The notes under the pieces: generated by a model
The model's input: the letters and a program-made list of their open reading frames with translations, nothing else
Database searches by the model: none
What the model was told of the DNA's origin: nothing
In this document: positions 54,977 through 63,709 of the stretch, in pieces
How the letters are laid out: each line of letters begins with the position of its first letter
How positions within the stretch are numbered: the first letter of the stretch is position 1
Origin: Bacillus sp. UNC41MFS5
Lineage (GTDB): Bacteria; Bacillota; Bacilli; Bacillales_B; DSM-18226
Assembly (NCBI RefSeq): GCF_000686805.1
Contig: NZ_JMLP01000005.1
Coordinates: 120,307 to 184,306 of the forward strand
Length of the DNA: 64,000 nt
Reading direction: 5' to 3'
Made by a program: the position numbers and the translations under genes

Positions 54977-55960
54977 ATGAAAGTTTCTCCAGTAGAACAA
55001 TTGTTTACGTTATTTAATGAAACTGCACTTCTTTTGCAGGAAGAAATAAACTGTACCTATTTAGAGGCACTCGCTGAGACGGGAGAGAATTTATTCCAAG
55101 GCTCTATCCTACAAGATGAGGTTAGCGAACTAACTGAAAAAAGATTGAAGAAACTGTATGGACAGATTCATTTAGAAAAGTTTTCAAACGATGAAATTCG
55201 GAAAGCTTATCAACTGGCTATCTTAAAAGGGATGAATGATAGTGTTCAATCGAACCATCAAATGACACCTGATTCTGTTGGGATACTTATTGGCTATTTA
55301 GTAGAAAGATTTATGAAACAGCCTACATTCCGTTTGCTTGACCCAGCAGTGGGTACTGGGAATTTGTTGACAACTGTTTTAAATCATCTGCAAAGAAAAA
55401 TTGACTCAGTCGGCGTTGAGATTGATGACCTTCTTATTAAGCTTGCCTATGTTAATGCCAATTTACAAGCTCATCCTATTCAACTCTTCAATCAAGACAG
55501 TCTGGAGCCGATGTTTATTGATCCTGTTGATGCAGTAATCGCAGATTTGCCCGTAGGATTTTATCCAAATGATGTTAGAGCTGCAGATTATATGGTCAAG
55601 GCAAGTGAAGGGCATACCTATTCCCATCATTTATTTATCGAACAAAGTGTCCGCCATACGGTGCCAGGCGGTTATTTATTCTTTCTAATACCAAATGGAC
55701 TATTTGAAAGTGAGCAAGCACCACAATTACATGATTTTTTTAAAGAGCATGTTATTGTTCAAGGATTGCTGCAATTGCCAGTAAGTATGTTTAAAAATAA
55801 AAATTCAGCGAAAAGTATCATCATCTTGCAGAAAAAGGGAGAAGGAGTTCACCCGCCGAAGCAGGCATTGCTGGTTGAATTACCTAATCTTTCAAGTGCA
55901 GTAGAGATGGATAAAATATTATCCAAGATGGACAAATGGTTTCAAGAGAACAAAGGATGA
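54977..55960 (+). CDS. ytxK: class I SAM-dependent methyltransferase YtxK
   Basis: A 327-residue protein resembling N6-adenine DNA methylases. SAM motif I is LDPAVGTGNLL (near residue 115) and the catalytic-motif position reads ADLPVGFYP (near 190) in place of a classical NPPY/F. The changed motif and the absence of a target-recognition partner argue against an ordinary restriction-modification enzyme. The substrate is unknown. It precedes ackA as in B. subtilis. Confidence 0.85.
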   Translation: MKVSPVEQLFTLFNETALLLQEEINCTYLEALAETGENLFQGSILQDEVSELTEKRLKKLYGQIHLEKFSNDEIRKAYQLAILKGMNDSVQSNHQMTPDSVGILIGYLVERFMKQPTFRLLDPAVGTGNLLTTVLNHLQRKIDSVGVEIDDLLIKLAYVNANLQAHPIQLFNQDSLEPMFIDPVDAVIADLPVGFYPNDVRAADYMVKASEGHTYSHHLFIEQSVRHTVPGGYLFFLIPNGLFESEQAPQLHDFFKEHVIVQGLLQLPVSMFKNKNSAKSIIILQKKGEGVHPPKQALLVELPNLSSAVEMDKILSKMDKWFQENKG

Positions 55961-55995
55961 ACCGAGATTAATCTCTGGGTTCATCCTTTGTTTTA
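55952..55995 (+). terminator. intrinsic terminator of ytxK
   Basis: AAAGGATGAACC (overlapping the stop codon) pairs with GGGTTCATCCTTT and is followed by GTTTTAAT; the loop itself contains GAGATTAATCTC. Confidence 0.8.
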
Positions 55996-56038
55996 ATATT
56001 GTAAAATAAGAAATATCAGAATAAATTTTCATTTGTAA

Positions 56039-56052
56039 TGTAATCGTTACCA
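56039..56052 (+). promoter_or_regulatory. cre site upstream of ackA
   Basis: TGTAATCGTTACCA matches the cre consensus at 13 of 14 positions. Its position well upstream of the ackA start (about 140 bases) fits the CcpA-activating cre known from B. subtilis ackA. Confidence 0.75.
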
Positions 56053-56193
56053 TAGGAAATTTGCCTTGAAATATACTATACACAATGATTCAATTAAGGA
56101 TGGAAATAATCAAGAGTGGTTTGAGCAAAATAATCTTGTACTACTTAAAAAAATGCCAAACCAGTGTTGTTATATAAAAGGAGCGGTAACGAT

Positions 56194-57387
56194 ATGTCAA
56201 AAATTATTGCAATTAATGCGGGGAGTTCTTCCTTAAAGTTTCAATTGTTTGAAATGCCAAGTGAAGATGTCATCACAAAAGGATTAATCGAAAGAATCGG
56301 TTTAAATGATTCAATTTTTAATATAACGGTTAATGGTGAAAAAGTTCAAGAAATCATCGATATCCCTGACCATGAAGTCGCTGTAAAAATGCTTTTAGAT
56401 AAATTAACGACATTAGGTATTATTAATTCACTTGATGAGATTGTTGGAATTGGACACCGTGTTGTTCATGGTGGAGAAACATTTACCGATTCTGTGCTGA
56501 TCACGGATGGAGTGATAAATAAAATTGATGAATTATCAGAACTTGCACCATTGCATAATCCAGCAAATCTAACTGGAATCAAGGCTTTCATGAGCGTGCT
56601 TCCTAATGTTCCTGCTGTGGCTGTATTTGATACGGCATTCCACCAAACGATGCCAGCTAGCTCTTACCTGTACAGCTTACCAATGGAGTATTACGAAAAG
56701 TATGGTATTCGTAAGTATGGTTTTCACGGAACCTCTCATAAATATGTATCACAGCGTGCAGCTGAGCTTTTAGGTCGCCCTGTTGAACAATTACGTTTGA
56801 TTTCTTGTCATTTAGGAAATGGTGCAAGTATTGCAGCAATTGAAGGCGGTATGTCAATTGACACATCTATGGGCTTTACACCACTTGCAGGGGTGACCAT
56901 GGGTACTCGTTCAGGTAATATTGACCCTGCATTGATTCCATATATTATGGAAAAAACCAATAAAACGGCTGAGGAAGTACTTGATGTACTAAATAAAAAG
57001 AGCGGTATGCTGGCAATGTCCGGTTTCTCAAGTGATTTACGTGATATTGAAATTGAAGCGAAAAAAGGCAATGAGCGTGCAAAGCTTGCCTTGGATGTTT
57101 TTGCAAACCGAATCCATAAATATATCGGTTCTTATGCTTCACGTATGAATGGTGTCGATGCTATTATTTTCACAGCAGGGATTGGTGAAAATAGTGACAC
57201 TATTAGGGAAAATGTATTAAGAGGTCTAGAATTTATGGGTGTTTATTGGGATCCGGCTCTTAACAAAGTAAGAGGCGAAGAAGCCTTTATTAACTACCCA
57301 CACTCACCAGTAAAAGTATTAATCATCCCAACAAATGAAGAAGTAATGATTGCCCGCGATGTTTTACGTCTTGCTGACATTCATTAA
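56194..57387 (+). CDS. ackA: acetate kinase AckA
   Basis: It converts acetyl phosphate and ADP to acetate and ATP, the overflow-metabolism step. The 397 residues show the ASKHA signatures [16 protein letters not shown] at the N-terminus, GHRVVHGGE near residue 90, [10 protein letters not shown] near 178 and the GIGENS motif near 330. The ATG at 56194 has AAGGAGCGG upstream; the in-frame extension begins before it. An upstream cre suggests CcpA activation. Confidence 0.96.
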   Translation: MSKIIAINAGSSSLKFQLFEMPSEDVITKGLIERIGLNDSIFNITVNGEKVQEIIDIPDHEVAVKMLLDKLTTLGIINSLDEIVGIGHRVVHGGETFTDSVLITDGVINKIDELSELAPLHNPANLTGIKAFMSVLPNVPAVAVFDTAFHQTMPASSYLYSLPMEYYEKYGIRKYGFHGTSHKYVSQRAAELLGRPVEQLRLISCHLGNGASIAAIEGGMSIDTSMGFTPLAGVTMGTRSGNIDPALIPYIMEKTNKTAEEVLDVLNKKSGMLAMSGFSSDLRDIEIEAKKGNERAKLALDVFANRIHKYIGSYASRMNGVDAIIFTAGIGENSDTIRENVLRGLEFMGVYWDPALNKVRGEEAFINYPHSPVKVLIIPTNEEVMIARDVLRLADIH

Positions 57388-57400
57388 TCGTTAAATATTT

Positions 57401-57442
57401 AAAAGGCAAAAGCTAGGACAGAGCTTTTGCCTTTGTTTTTTT
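57401..57442 (+). terminator. intrinsic terminator of ackA
   Basis: A perfect 13-bp stem AAAGGCAAAAGCT with AGCTTTTGCCTTT is followed by a T-rich run. Confidence 0.9.
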
Positions 57443-57504
57443 ATTCAGGTAATTCTTTATGATATACTGGAAAGAGAAAGCCTTGCAGTAAGGGGGAATC
57501 AAAC

Positions 57505-58347
57505 ATGCCATTAACAGACCGTGAAGCAATGGTCTTGAATGAAATACAGGATTGGGAAAGAAATTTATTTGAATTCGAGCCGAATGATTTCCAATTAACC
57601 TATGAAAAATTTCTGCAACAATCATTCTTATTATTGCCTGATAATGTTCAACGTCAATTCTTTTCGGTGGTCGATAGCTGGCTGTTTCATTTACATAGCA
57701 TGATCCAAGGCTCTCAGCTGCAAATGGATGCAAAGGATAGAATTCTTTCATCGGGGCGAATCTTTCATAAGGACATAGAAAAAATTGAAGATCTAAAAAA
57801 ATTAAGGATTGAACAATTACAATATATTGCTGAGCAGCAAATTGCCCGTCATCGTCTTTATTCCTTTGTGCAAGGGGGATTAGCTGGGACTGGCGGTCCA
57901 CTGCTATTAAGCACGGACATACCAGCGATAGCAGTGATTAATTTAAGGGTCGTCCAATTAATTGCGATGACTTACGGAGTGGAGGTTAATACCCCATTTG
58001 AAATGATGACCTCCTTGAAGGTCTTTCACACGGCTACATTACCCCCAAGGCTCCAAAGAGCAGGCTGGACTTCCCTGATGGAAGAATTAGAGGCGCAAGA
58101 AGATTATTATTTTTATGAAGGAAATGAAGAAATAACTGATATAACCTGGCTTGAACAACCGGTTCAACAACTTATGAAAGCGCTGGTCATTGCGCTGTTC
58201 AGAAAAAAAACGATTCAAGGAATACCGTTAGTCAGTATGGCCATTGGTGCTGGTGCTAATTATCAGTTAACTAGAAAAGTAACGGACGTAGCTCATAAAT
58301 ATTATCAATTTCGTTACCTACGAGAAAAAGAGGAGTTAATGGGATGA
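57505..58347 (+). CDS. EcsC-family protein
   Basis: A 280-residue EcsC-family protein, recognised by the central block AGTGGPLLLSTDIPAIAVINLRVV and the late IQGIPLVSMAIGAGANYQLTRKV region. EcsC proteins are often associated with the Ecs ABC transporter in other loci, but their biochemical role is unknown; here no transporter is adjacent. Its stop overlaps the moaB ATG by 4 bases, so the two are probably co-translated. The ATG follows AAGGGGGAA. Confidence 0.8.
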   Translation: MPLTDREAMVLNEIQDWERNLFEFEPNDFQLTYEKFLQQSFLLLPDNVQRQFFSVVDSWLFHLHSMIQGSQLQMDAKDRILSSGRIFHKDIEKIEDLKKLRIEQLQYIAEQQIARHRLYSFVQGGLAGTGGPLLLSTDIPAIAVINLRVVQLIAMTYGVEVNTPFEMMTSLKVFHTATLPPRLQRAGWTSLMEELEAQEDYYFYEGNEEITDITWLEQPVQQLMKALVIALFRKKTIQGIPLVSMAIGAGANYQLTRKVTDVAHKYYQFRYLREKEELMG

Positions 58348-58856
58348 GTACTCAAGAACATAAAAAAGCCGCACCTAGAATAGTTAATTGCAAAGTTATA
58401 ACAGTTAGTGATACACGAACAAAGGGAACAGATAAAAGTGGAAAGTTAATGATGGACTTACTTGAACATGCAGGTCATAAGATTGTTGATTACGTCATTG
58501 TAAAAGATGAAGCAGAGCCCATCCAAGATGAAATCGTAAAAGGATGTGCAAAGGAAGAAATTGATGTCATTTTAACAAATGGCGGAACGGGGATTGCCAA
58601 GCGGGACGTAACGATTGAAACGGTAGAAAAATTACTTGATAAAGAGATTGTTGGTTTTGGTGAAATATTCCGGATGCTAAGTTTTCAAGAAGATATTGGT
58701 TCTGCAGCCATTCTTTCAAGGGCTATAGCTGGTGTGGTAAAAAATAAAGCAGTATTTTCTACCCCGGGCTCAACAGGTGCCGTGAAGCTCGCAATGAATA
58801 AATTAATTCTGCCTGAAATAGGGCATGTGGTAAGAGAAATACAAAAAGACCTCTAA
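58344..58856 (+). CDS. moaB: molybdenum cofactor biosynthesis protein MoaB
   Basis: A MoaB/Mog-family protein of 170 residues that adenylylates molybdopterin or otherwise acts in molybdenum-cofactor assembly. The family motifs TVSDTRTKGTDKSG, TNGGTGIAKRD and the STPGSTGAVKLAM tail are intact. B. subtilis has moaB beside ackA but followed by argGH, which is missing here. It overlaps the EcsC gene by 4 bases. No other moa gene is in the window. Confidence 0.9.
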   Translation: MSTQEHKKAAPRIVNCKVITVSDTRTKGTDKSGKLMMDLLEHAGHKIVDYVIVKDEAEPIQDEIVKGCAKEEIDVILTNGGTGIAKRDVTIETVEKLLDKEIVGFGEIFRMLSFQEDIGSAAILSRAIAGVVKNKAVFSTPGSTGAVKLAMNKLILPEIGHVVREIQKDL

Positions 58857-58862
58857 ATAGAG

Positions 58863-58895
58863 AAAAACTCCCTTTTCGATGGAAAGGGAGTTTTC
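58863..58895. terminator. bidirectional terminator downstream of moaB
   Basis: A perfect 12-bp stem AAAACTCCCTTT with AAAGGGAGTTTT is shared by moaB and the convergent minus-strand gene. Confidence 0.88.
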
Positions 58896-59209
58896 TAATG
58901 ATGGACTTTTGTTGAAAGAACTTCGTTTGCTCGGTACCATAGCCATAAATCATTAATAATGGAAGCGAGATCCGCAATTTCCGTGTTCAGTTGACATGAA
59001 CGTGGAAAATTACTTTCATTGGAGAGAAGTGCTTGTTTCAAATTAATTTCTGTTTCAAGTTCACTAATCCGGTCAGGAATCGAACCGCGGATTTGTTCCC
59101 AGTAAAAGAGAATCTTTTGTTGTGTTTCCTCGTTGTATTGGTCCCATTCCAAAGTTAATTCGGGCACTGGAATACCAAGACGATGATCAAGAGAAAAATA
59201 TTCTTCCAT
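58895..59209 (-). CDS. conserved hypothetical protein
   Basis: A 104-residue acidic, mostly helical soluble protein with many Glu and Leu residues (for example ISELETEINLKQALL) and Trp residues near the end (DLWLWYRANEV). I do not recognise the family. No signal peptide or membrane helix. The ATG at 59209 has GGAGGC upstream on the minus strand, and the downstream terminator is shared with moaB, so it is probably a real gene. Confidence 0.6.
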   Translation of the reverse strand: MEEYFSLDHRLGIPVPELTLEWDQYNEETQQKILFYWEQIRGSIPDRISELETEINLKQALLSNESNFPRSCQLNTEIADLASIINDLWLWYRANEVLSTKVHH

Positions 59210-59298
59210 ACGATTGCCTCCAATCCGACTGACTACTTTTTATTTTACTATACATTCATCACCCATTCACTATAAACCTATGTTTTTAAAATTTGTAA

Positions 59299-59335
59299 AG
59301 AAAGCACGAAGCTTAAAATCCGCTGCGTGCTTTTC
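59299..59335 (-). terminator. terminator of the universal stress protein gene
   Basis: On the minus strand AAAAGCACGCAGC pairs with GCTTCGTGCTTT (one mismatch), followed by CTTTAC; a moderate match to an intrinsic terminator just after the stop codon. Confidence 0.6.
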
Positions 59336-59344
59336 GACTCTATC

Positions 59345-59797
59345 TTAGGCGATATCTTTTTCTGTGCGAACTACGAGAACGTCACAATGTGCATAACGAG
59401 TAATATGTTCAGAAACGCTGCCGATAAAAAACCGCTCGACAACATTTAATCCAGTTGCACCGCAGATAATCAAATCCACTTTGTGTTTTTTAGCTAAATC
59501 TCTTGGAATACGTATTTTTGGAGAACCATAATCAATTTCATATTGCACTTTAGTTAATCCTGCATCCTCGGCTTGCATTCGGTAATTTTCAAGCATATCT
59601 TTTGCCAACTTTTCTGCTCGATCTCCAATAACCGTGTCATATGCCTCAATTAATGCAAATGTTCTAGTGTCAATAACGTGGACTAATAATAGGGTGGCAT
59701 CATTTCTCTTGGCCATTTCAATCCCTTTTTTAAAAGCCCAATCAGCTTCTTTTGAACCATCAATAGCGACTAAAATATTTCTATATTTAAGTCCCAT
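59345..59797 (-). CDS. universal stress protein UspA family
   Basis: A single-domain UspA-fold protein of 150 residues. The N-terminal NILVAIDGSKEADWAFKKG and the C-terminal ATP-binding G-x2-G-x9-G-S pattern (GATGLNVVERFFIGSVSEHITRYA) are intact, so it is likely an ATP-binding Usp. The role in stress survival is generic to the family. The ATG has GGAGATG upstream on the minus strand. Confidence 0.9.
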   Translation of the reverse strand: MGLKYRNILVAIDGSKEADWAFKKGIEMAKRNDATLLLVHVIDTRTFALIEAYDTVIGDRAEKLAKDMLENYRMQAEDAGLTKVQYEIDYGSPKIRIPRDLAKKHKVDLIICGATGLNVVERFFIGSVSEHITRYAHCDVLVVRTEKDIA

Positions 59798-59900
59798 GAT
59801 TAATCATCTCCTTACTTAAATTATACATTATTTAACAAGGAATAACTGTTGCAACTTTTCGAACAATATAGAGGTAACCTTCAATGGAAAGGAGATTTGA

Positions 59901-60062
59901 ATGATGGGAAAAAATGAACAAAACAATAAGTTTTTGTTTGAGTTTAATGAGCATGGTGCCAATGAAGTAAGACAGCAAATTATGGATTCATATAATAGTG
60001 GATTTATTGGCGAAGGAACAGCAATTGCTGATAGTAATGATTTTGCTGGAACTGAGAGTTAA
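59901..60062 (+). CDS. unrecognised 53-residue protein
   Basis: A short open frame with a strong AAAGGAGA ribosome-binding site, two adjacent ATG codons (59901 and 59904), and its own terminator downstream. The product is acidic and hydrophilic, with motifs NEVRQQIMDSYNSGFIGEG and an acidic end. I do not recognise the family. Small hydrophilic proteins in this neighbourhood could be sporulation- or stress-related, but that is a guess. Confidence 0.6.
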   Translation: MMGKNEQNNKFLFEFNEHGANEVRQQIMDSYNSGFIGEGTAIADSNDFAGTES

Positions 60063-60082
60063 TGTAATGTTGATGGTACGGA

Positions 60083-60115
60083 GGGGCTGTCCTTATATGG
60101 GATAGTCTTTTTTTT
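60083..60115 (+). terminator. intrinsic terminator of the 53-residue ORF
   Basis: GGCTGTCC pairs with GGATAGTC (including G-T pairs) with a short loop, followed by T9. Confidence 0.75.
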
Positions 60116-60224
60116 GTGGACAAATATCATGGATTTTTTGTAAATAAGGGCCAATACCCAAGAATGTGCAGTGGAAATTGCATATCCTTTAGTGTGTTTA
60201 TTAATAAGAATGAGGAGGAGAAAC

Positions 60225-60605
60225 ATGAGTACAGAAATGTATGGAATGCCTAATACCGTAGATGTGAACTATAATGTGGTTGATCCTACAGATGAAAGAA
60301 TTCGTCCAGGGTTTGGACATTTTGGTGGATTTCATGGTGGTTTCGGAGGTTTTGGCCGTCCAGGATTTGGATTTGGCGGTTTCGGCAGACCAGGATTTGG
60401 ATTTGGTGGTTTTGGTCGCCCAGGATTTGGATTCGGTTTTGGCCGCCCAGGATTTGGCTTTGGTGGATTTGGCTTTGGGGTTCCATTCTTAACAGGTCTA
60501 GCCGCAGGTGCCTTATTAACTCCAGGTTACGGATATGGTTACGGATATCCTTACTATCCACCATACCCATACCCATATCCTTACCCATATTATCCTTGGT
60601 ATTAA
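60225..60605 (+). CDS. Gly/Phe-repeat, Tyr/Pro-rich protein (spore coat-like)
   Basis: A 126-residue low-complexity protein. After an N-terminal 30 residues (STEMYGMPNTVDVNYNVV) it has four copies of a GRPGFGFGGF-type unit (about 42-85), a short hydrophobic GVPFLTGLAAGALL segment, and a Tyr/Pro tail ending YPYYPWY. Such Gly/Tyr-rich proteins in Bacillus are frequently spore coat or exosporium components; that is an inference. The ATG at 60225 follows GAGGAGG. It has its own terminator. No conserved catalytic domain. Confidence 0.7.
   Translation: MSTEMYGMPNTVDVNYNVVDPTDERIRPGFGHFGGFHGGFGGFGRPGFGFGGFGRPGFGFGGFGRPGFGFGFGRPGFGFGGFGFGVPFLTGLAAGALLTPGYGYGYGYPYYPPYPYPYPYPYYPWY
60336..60470 (+). 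repeat. tandem 30-base repeats encoding GRPGFGFGGF units
   Basis: About four units of approximately 30 bases (GGATTTGGATTTGGCGG-like core with CGTCCAGGATTT joins) follow in tandem; the last unit is shortened by six bases (GGF lost). Confidence 0.75.
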
Positions 60606-60610
60606 TGAAA

Positions 60611-60640
60611 AGAGCTTTGCCATTTTTGGCAAGGCTTTTG
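60611..60640 (+). terminator. intrinsic terminator of the Gly/Phe-repeat gene
   Basis: AGCTTTGCC pairs with GGCAAGGCT (one G-T pair), followed by TTTTG. Confidence 0.75.
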
Positions 60641-60769
60641 CTTTATTTCTTGTCGAAATCTAATGTTCCTTAGTTAATGTTACGAGGTTACATCTTACTT
60701 AGGAAAAGGGTTATAATAAAGATGCCTTGGCTAAATTTACTATTTATTAATTTATTTGGAGGTAAACAC

Positions 60770-61888
60770 ATGCGGATCGGAGTACCTACAGAAATAAAAA
60801 ATAATGAAAACCGTGTAGCGATGACACCAGCAGGAGTGGTCAACCTAGTGAAATTCGGTCATGAGGTTTTTATTGAAAAGGGAGCTGGTCTTGGATCTGG
60901 TTTTTTGAATGAAGATTATGAATCAGCCGGTGCAAAACTTGTAGATACAGCAGAAGAAGCGTGGTCCATGGAAATGGTGATGAAGGTGAAAGAACCACTT
61001 CCAAGCGAATATAAATACTTTCGTGAAGGATTAATTTTATTTACATATTTACATCTTGCACCTGAACCAGAATTAACGAAAGCATTAATTGATCAAAAAG
61101 TAATAGGCATCGCCTATGAAACGGTGCAGTTACCAAATAGAAGCTTACCGTTGTTAACGCCGATGAGTGAGGTAGCTGGCAGAATGGCCCCGCAAATTGG
61201 TGCCCAATTTCTTGAGAAAGTTTATGGAGGGATGGGAATTCTTCTTTCTGGTGTCCCAGGGGTCCAAAGAGGAACAGTTACCATAATAGGCGGTGGTGTG
61301 GCTGGAACGAATGCAGCTAAAATGGCGATTGGTTTAGGGGCAAAAGTGACTATTATCGACTTAAATCCAGATCGTCTTCGGCAATTAGATGATATTTTTG
61401 GATCAGATGTGACGACTCTTATGTCCAATCCCTATAATATCGCTGAAGCAGTGAAGGATTCGGATTTGGTGATCGGTGCCGTTCTAATTCCTGGAGCAAA
61501 AGCCCCGAAACTCGTAACAGAAGCAATGATTCAATCGATGAAACCAGGTAGTGTCGTTGTGGATATAGCGATTGACCAGGGAGGGATTTTTGAAACCACT
61601 GACCGGATTACCACGCACGACAATCCAACCTATGTGAAACATGATGTTGTCCACTATGCTGTTGCAAACATGCCGGGTGCGGTCCCAAGGACTTCTACCA
61701 TCGCCTTAACAAATGTAACGGTCCCATATGCCGTGCAAATTGCCAATAAAGGTTACAAACAAGCTTGTCTCAGCAATGAAGCATTGTTAAAAGGAATCAA
61801 CACACTGGGCGGCTACGTAACCTATCAAGCAGTCGCAGAAGCACATGGGCTAGAATTCTTAGATACAAGGACCTTGCTAGAAAAATAA
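60770..61888 (+). CDS. ald: alanine dehydrogenase Ald
   Basis: An NAD-dependent L-alanine dehydrogenase (372 residues) that interconverts alanine and pyruvate; in Bacillus it is needed for alanine use and for normal sporulation. The N-terminal [23 protein letters not shown], the NAD-binding [18 protein letters not shown] (near residue 170) and the DIAIDQGG motif (near 268) are intact. The ATG at 60770 has TTGGAGG upstream; an in-frame extension of 31 codons has no ribosome-binding site. Confidence 0.96.
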   Translation: MRIGVPTEIKNNENRVAMTPAGVVNLVKFGHEVFIEKGAGLGSGFLNEDYESAGAKLVDTAEEAWSMEMVMKVKEPLPSEYKYFREGLILFTYLHLAPEPELTKALIDQKVIGIAYETVQLPNRSLPLLTPMSEVAGRMAPQIGAQFLEKVYGGMGILLSGVPGVQRGTVTIIGGGVAGTNAAKMAIGLGAKVTIIDLNPDRLRQLDDIFGSDVTTLMSNPYNIAEAVKDSDLVIGAVLIPGAKAPKLVTEAMIQSMKPGSVVVDIAIDQGGIFETTDRITTHDNPTYVKHDVVHYAVANMPGAVPRTSTIALTNVTVPYAVQIANKGYKQACLSNEALLKGINTLGGYVTYQAVAEAHGLEFLDTRTLLEK

Positions 61889-61933
61889 TGATTAAGCGGA
61901 GGAGGGACAATGATGTTCCTCTTCTTTTTTATA

Positions 61934-62128
61934 AAAATGGCTTTGTTAAAGCTTATTGCTTATTTTGGCACCCTGTTGATTGTAGCGGAAGGCGCGAAGA
62001 CTCCTGCGGGAGGACGGGGCAGGGGAGACCCCGCAGGAGCGCAGCGACGAGGAGGCTCCCCGGACCGCCCGCGGAAAGCGAAGCGCCTGGAGCGGAAATT
62101 AACAGGCCGGTTTATCAAAGTCATAAAA
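61934..62128. repeat. GC-rich dispersed Bacillaceae repeat
   Basis: The core around 61990-62100 is far more GC-rich than the rest of the window (segments such as GAAGACTCCTGCGGGAGGAC and GGAGGCTCCCCGGACCGCCC). It strongly resembles a very abundant intergenic repeat of Bacillus-type genomes. Several internal inverted repeats (CTCCTGCGGG / CCCCGCAGGAG) make a folded structure. Apparent open frames across it are by-products of its composition. Confidence 0.75.
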
Positions 62129-62424
62129 AGTAAAAACCAGCTCCTAAAAGGAACTGGTTTGAAGTACATACTATGTAGCCGCATTTGCCGTATTAATATA
62201 AGAAAGTTTTAAACCACCACTCCTCAAAGTGGGTGTTCTCAGAAACCCTTCCTGCATGTCCTCCAAGTCTTATAGACAGAGGCTTGTCATTCCAGTTCCA
62301 ATGGTTAAACTCCCTTTTACAGCTTAAAGGTTAAAACTTTATTATGACTACGAACAACGCAGCTTGTATTAGTATAATATATCAATTCTGTCTAAATTTC
62401 AATGTAAAAAAATTACAAATGAAA
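62129..62424. other. intergenic region between the GC-rich repeat and the M24 peptidase gene
   Basis: It holds one clear hairpin (AAACCAG-C-TCCT with AGGA-A-CTGGTTT, 62135-62160), possibly the end of ald transcription or part of the repeat. I see nothing else that I can name; the AT-rich remainder has no convincing coding signal. Confidence 0.4.
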
Positions 62425-63522
62425 TTATTTTGTAATCTGCAAGTCTTTAGGAAACTTTGTAAGAACTTTTGCCCCGTCTGCAGTAATATAAATGTCATCT
62501 TCAATCCTTACACCGGCCACATTTGGTACATAGATACCTGGCTCAATCGTGTAGACCATACCTTCCTCAATAATGAGCGGGTTGGTTTCTGTCAATGAGG
62601 GATACTCGTGGACGCTAATTCCGAGCCCGTGACCGAGCCTGTGTGGAAAATAGTCTCCATAGCCTGCATCCGCAATAATTCTACGGGCAGTAAGGTCTAC
62701 TTCTGCAGCTGTTACCCCTGGTTTGCTTACTTCAATAGCAGCGAGCTGTGCTTTTAATACGGTGTCATAGATTTCTTTTTGCTTGTCATTAATGTCTCCG
62801 TAAGCCACGGTCCTAGTGATATCAGAACAATACCTATCAACAACCACACCCAAATCAAATAAAACAAGATCCCCTTTTTGAATTTTCGTTTCTCCAGGGT
62901 TTCCATGGGGAGAAGCGGCATTGGCTCCGGCAAGAACCATTGTCGAAAACGACATTTCGGTAACACCCTTTTGTTTTAAGGCGTACTCTAAAGCATTCAG
63001 TATTTCCAACTCTGTTTTGCCTTCCTTAATTTCACTAGCCCCGAATTCAACGGCGAAATCAGCAAGGGCACAAGCCTCTTCAATGATTTTTAATTCCTTG
63101 GCATCTTTAATCATTCGAAGCATGCGTAATTTTTCTTCAGCAGAAACAAAGGATGCTTGTGGGAATAATTTTGAGAGGTGTTCATAGCGTTCTACATTCA
63201 TATGTTCTTTTTCAATGGCTGCTTTCGATACACTCTTTATTCTTTTATTAATAGAATTTAAAATCATTTCCCATGGGTTTTCGATATCACTGTATCCAAG
63301 AATTTCATGGTCCCAGCCTGAACGTTTGGCATCAGGCACTTCCATTCCTGGGCAGACTAGAAAAGGCTCTTCCGTCTGAAAGACTGCTAGTGCGAGCAAC
63401 CGTTCATGTGGATTGGTGTAATATCCGCTTAAATAAAATACATTCTCAGAAGAGGTTAGAAAACTAACTTCTATATCGTTTTCCTTCATCCATGATTGAA
63501 GTTTCGTTAATCGTTGATTCAT
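62425..63522 (-). CDS. M24 family aminopeptidase P / Xaa-Pro dipeptidase-like
   Basis: A 365-residue creatinase-fold metallopeptidase that removes residues next to proline. An N-terminal creatinase-N-like domain (1-125) precedes the pita-bread catalytic domain. Metal ligands are visible: Asp in LFDLGVVVDRYCSD, His in HRLGHGLGISVHEYP, Glu in YTIEPGIYV and Glu in GVRIEDD. The ATG at 63522 follows GGGGGAG; a start 24 bases earlier lacks a ribosome-binding site. It is divergent from ytkL. Confidence 0.9.
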   Translation of the reverse strand: MNQRLTKLQSWMKENDIEVSFLTSSENVFYLSGYYTNPHERLLALAVFQTEEPFLVCPGMEVPDAKRSGWDHEILGYSDIENPWEMILNSINKRIKSVSKAAIEKEHMNVERYEHLSKLFPQASFVSAEEKLRMLRMIKDAKELKIIEEACALADFAVEFGASEIKEGKTELEILNALEYALKQKGVTEMSFSTMVLAGANAASPHGNPGETKIQKGDLVLFDLGVVVDRYCSDITRTVAYGDINDKQKEIYDTVLKAQLAAIEVSKPGVTAAEVDLTARRIIADAGYGDYFPHRLGHGLGISVHEYPSLTETNPLIIEEGMVYTIEPGIYVPNVAGVRIEDDIYITADGAKVLTKFPKDLQITK

Positions 63523-63709
63523 GTTAACTCCCCCTATGTAATTCATATCCTATTTGAGATTATCAATTAAAACATGAAAAGTAAACTTTCGATGCATTTA
63601 ATTCCTCTTGCTTAAATTCGATTTTTCAGGAATATACTAGAGATTATGGAAGGGATTCCAGTTATTGTATTGAAATAAGTAATAGAGGAAAACGAGAGGA
63701 GCGATTGTG

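Noticed and set aside
60286..60588. Minus-strand open frame opposite the Gly/Phe-repeat gene
   Set aside because: A by-product of the repetitive sense strand; sense strand has the ribosome-binding site and terminator.
60677..60769. N-terminal extension of Ald by 31 residues
   Set aside because: Not preceded by a ribosome-binding site; [15 protein letters not shown] is the conserved N-terminus with GGAGG upstream.
61888..62212. Overlapping open frames of about 80-100 codons after ald
   Set aside because: They cross the GC-rich dispersed repeat, have Arg/Gly/Pro-rich composition unlike other proteins here, and lack ribosome-binding sites.
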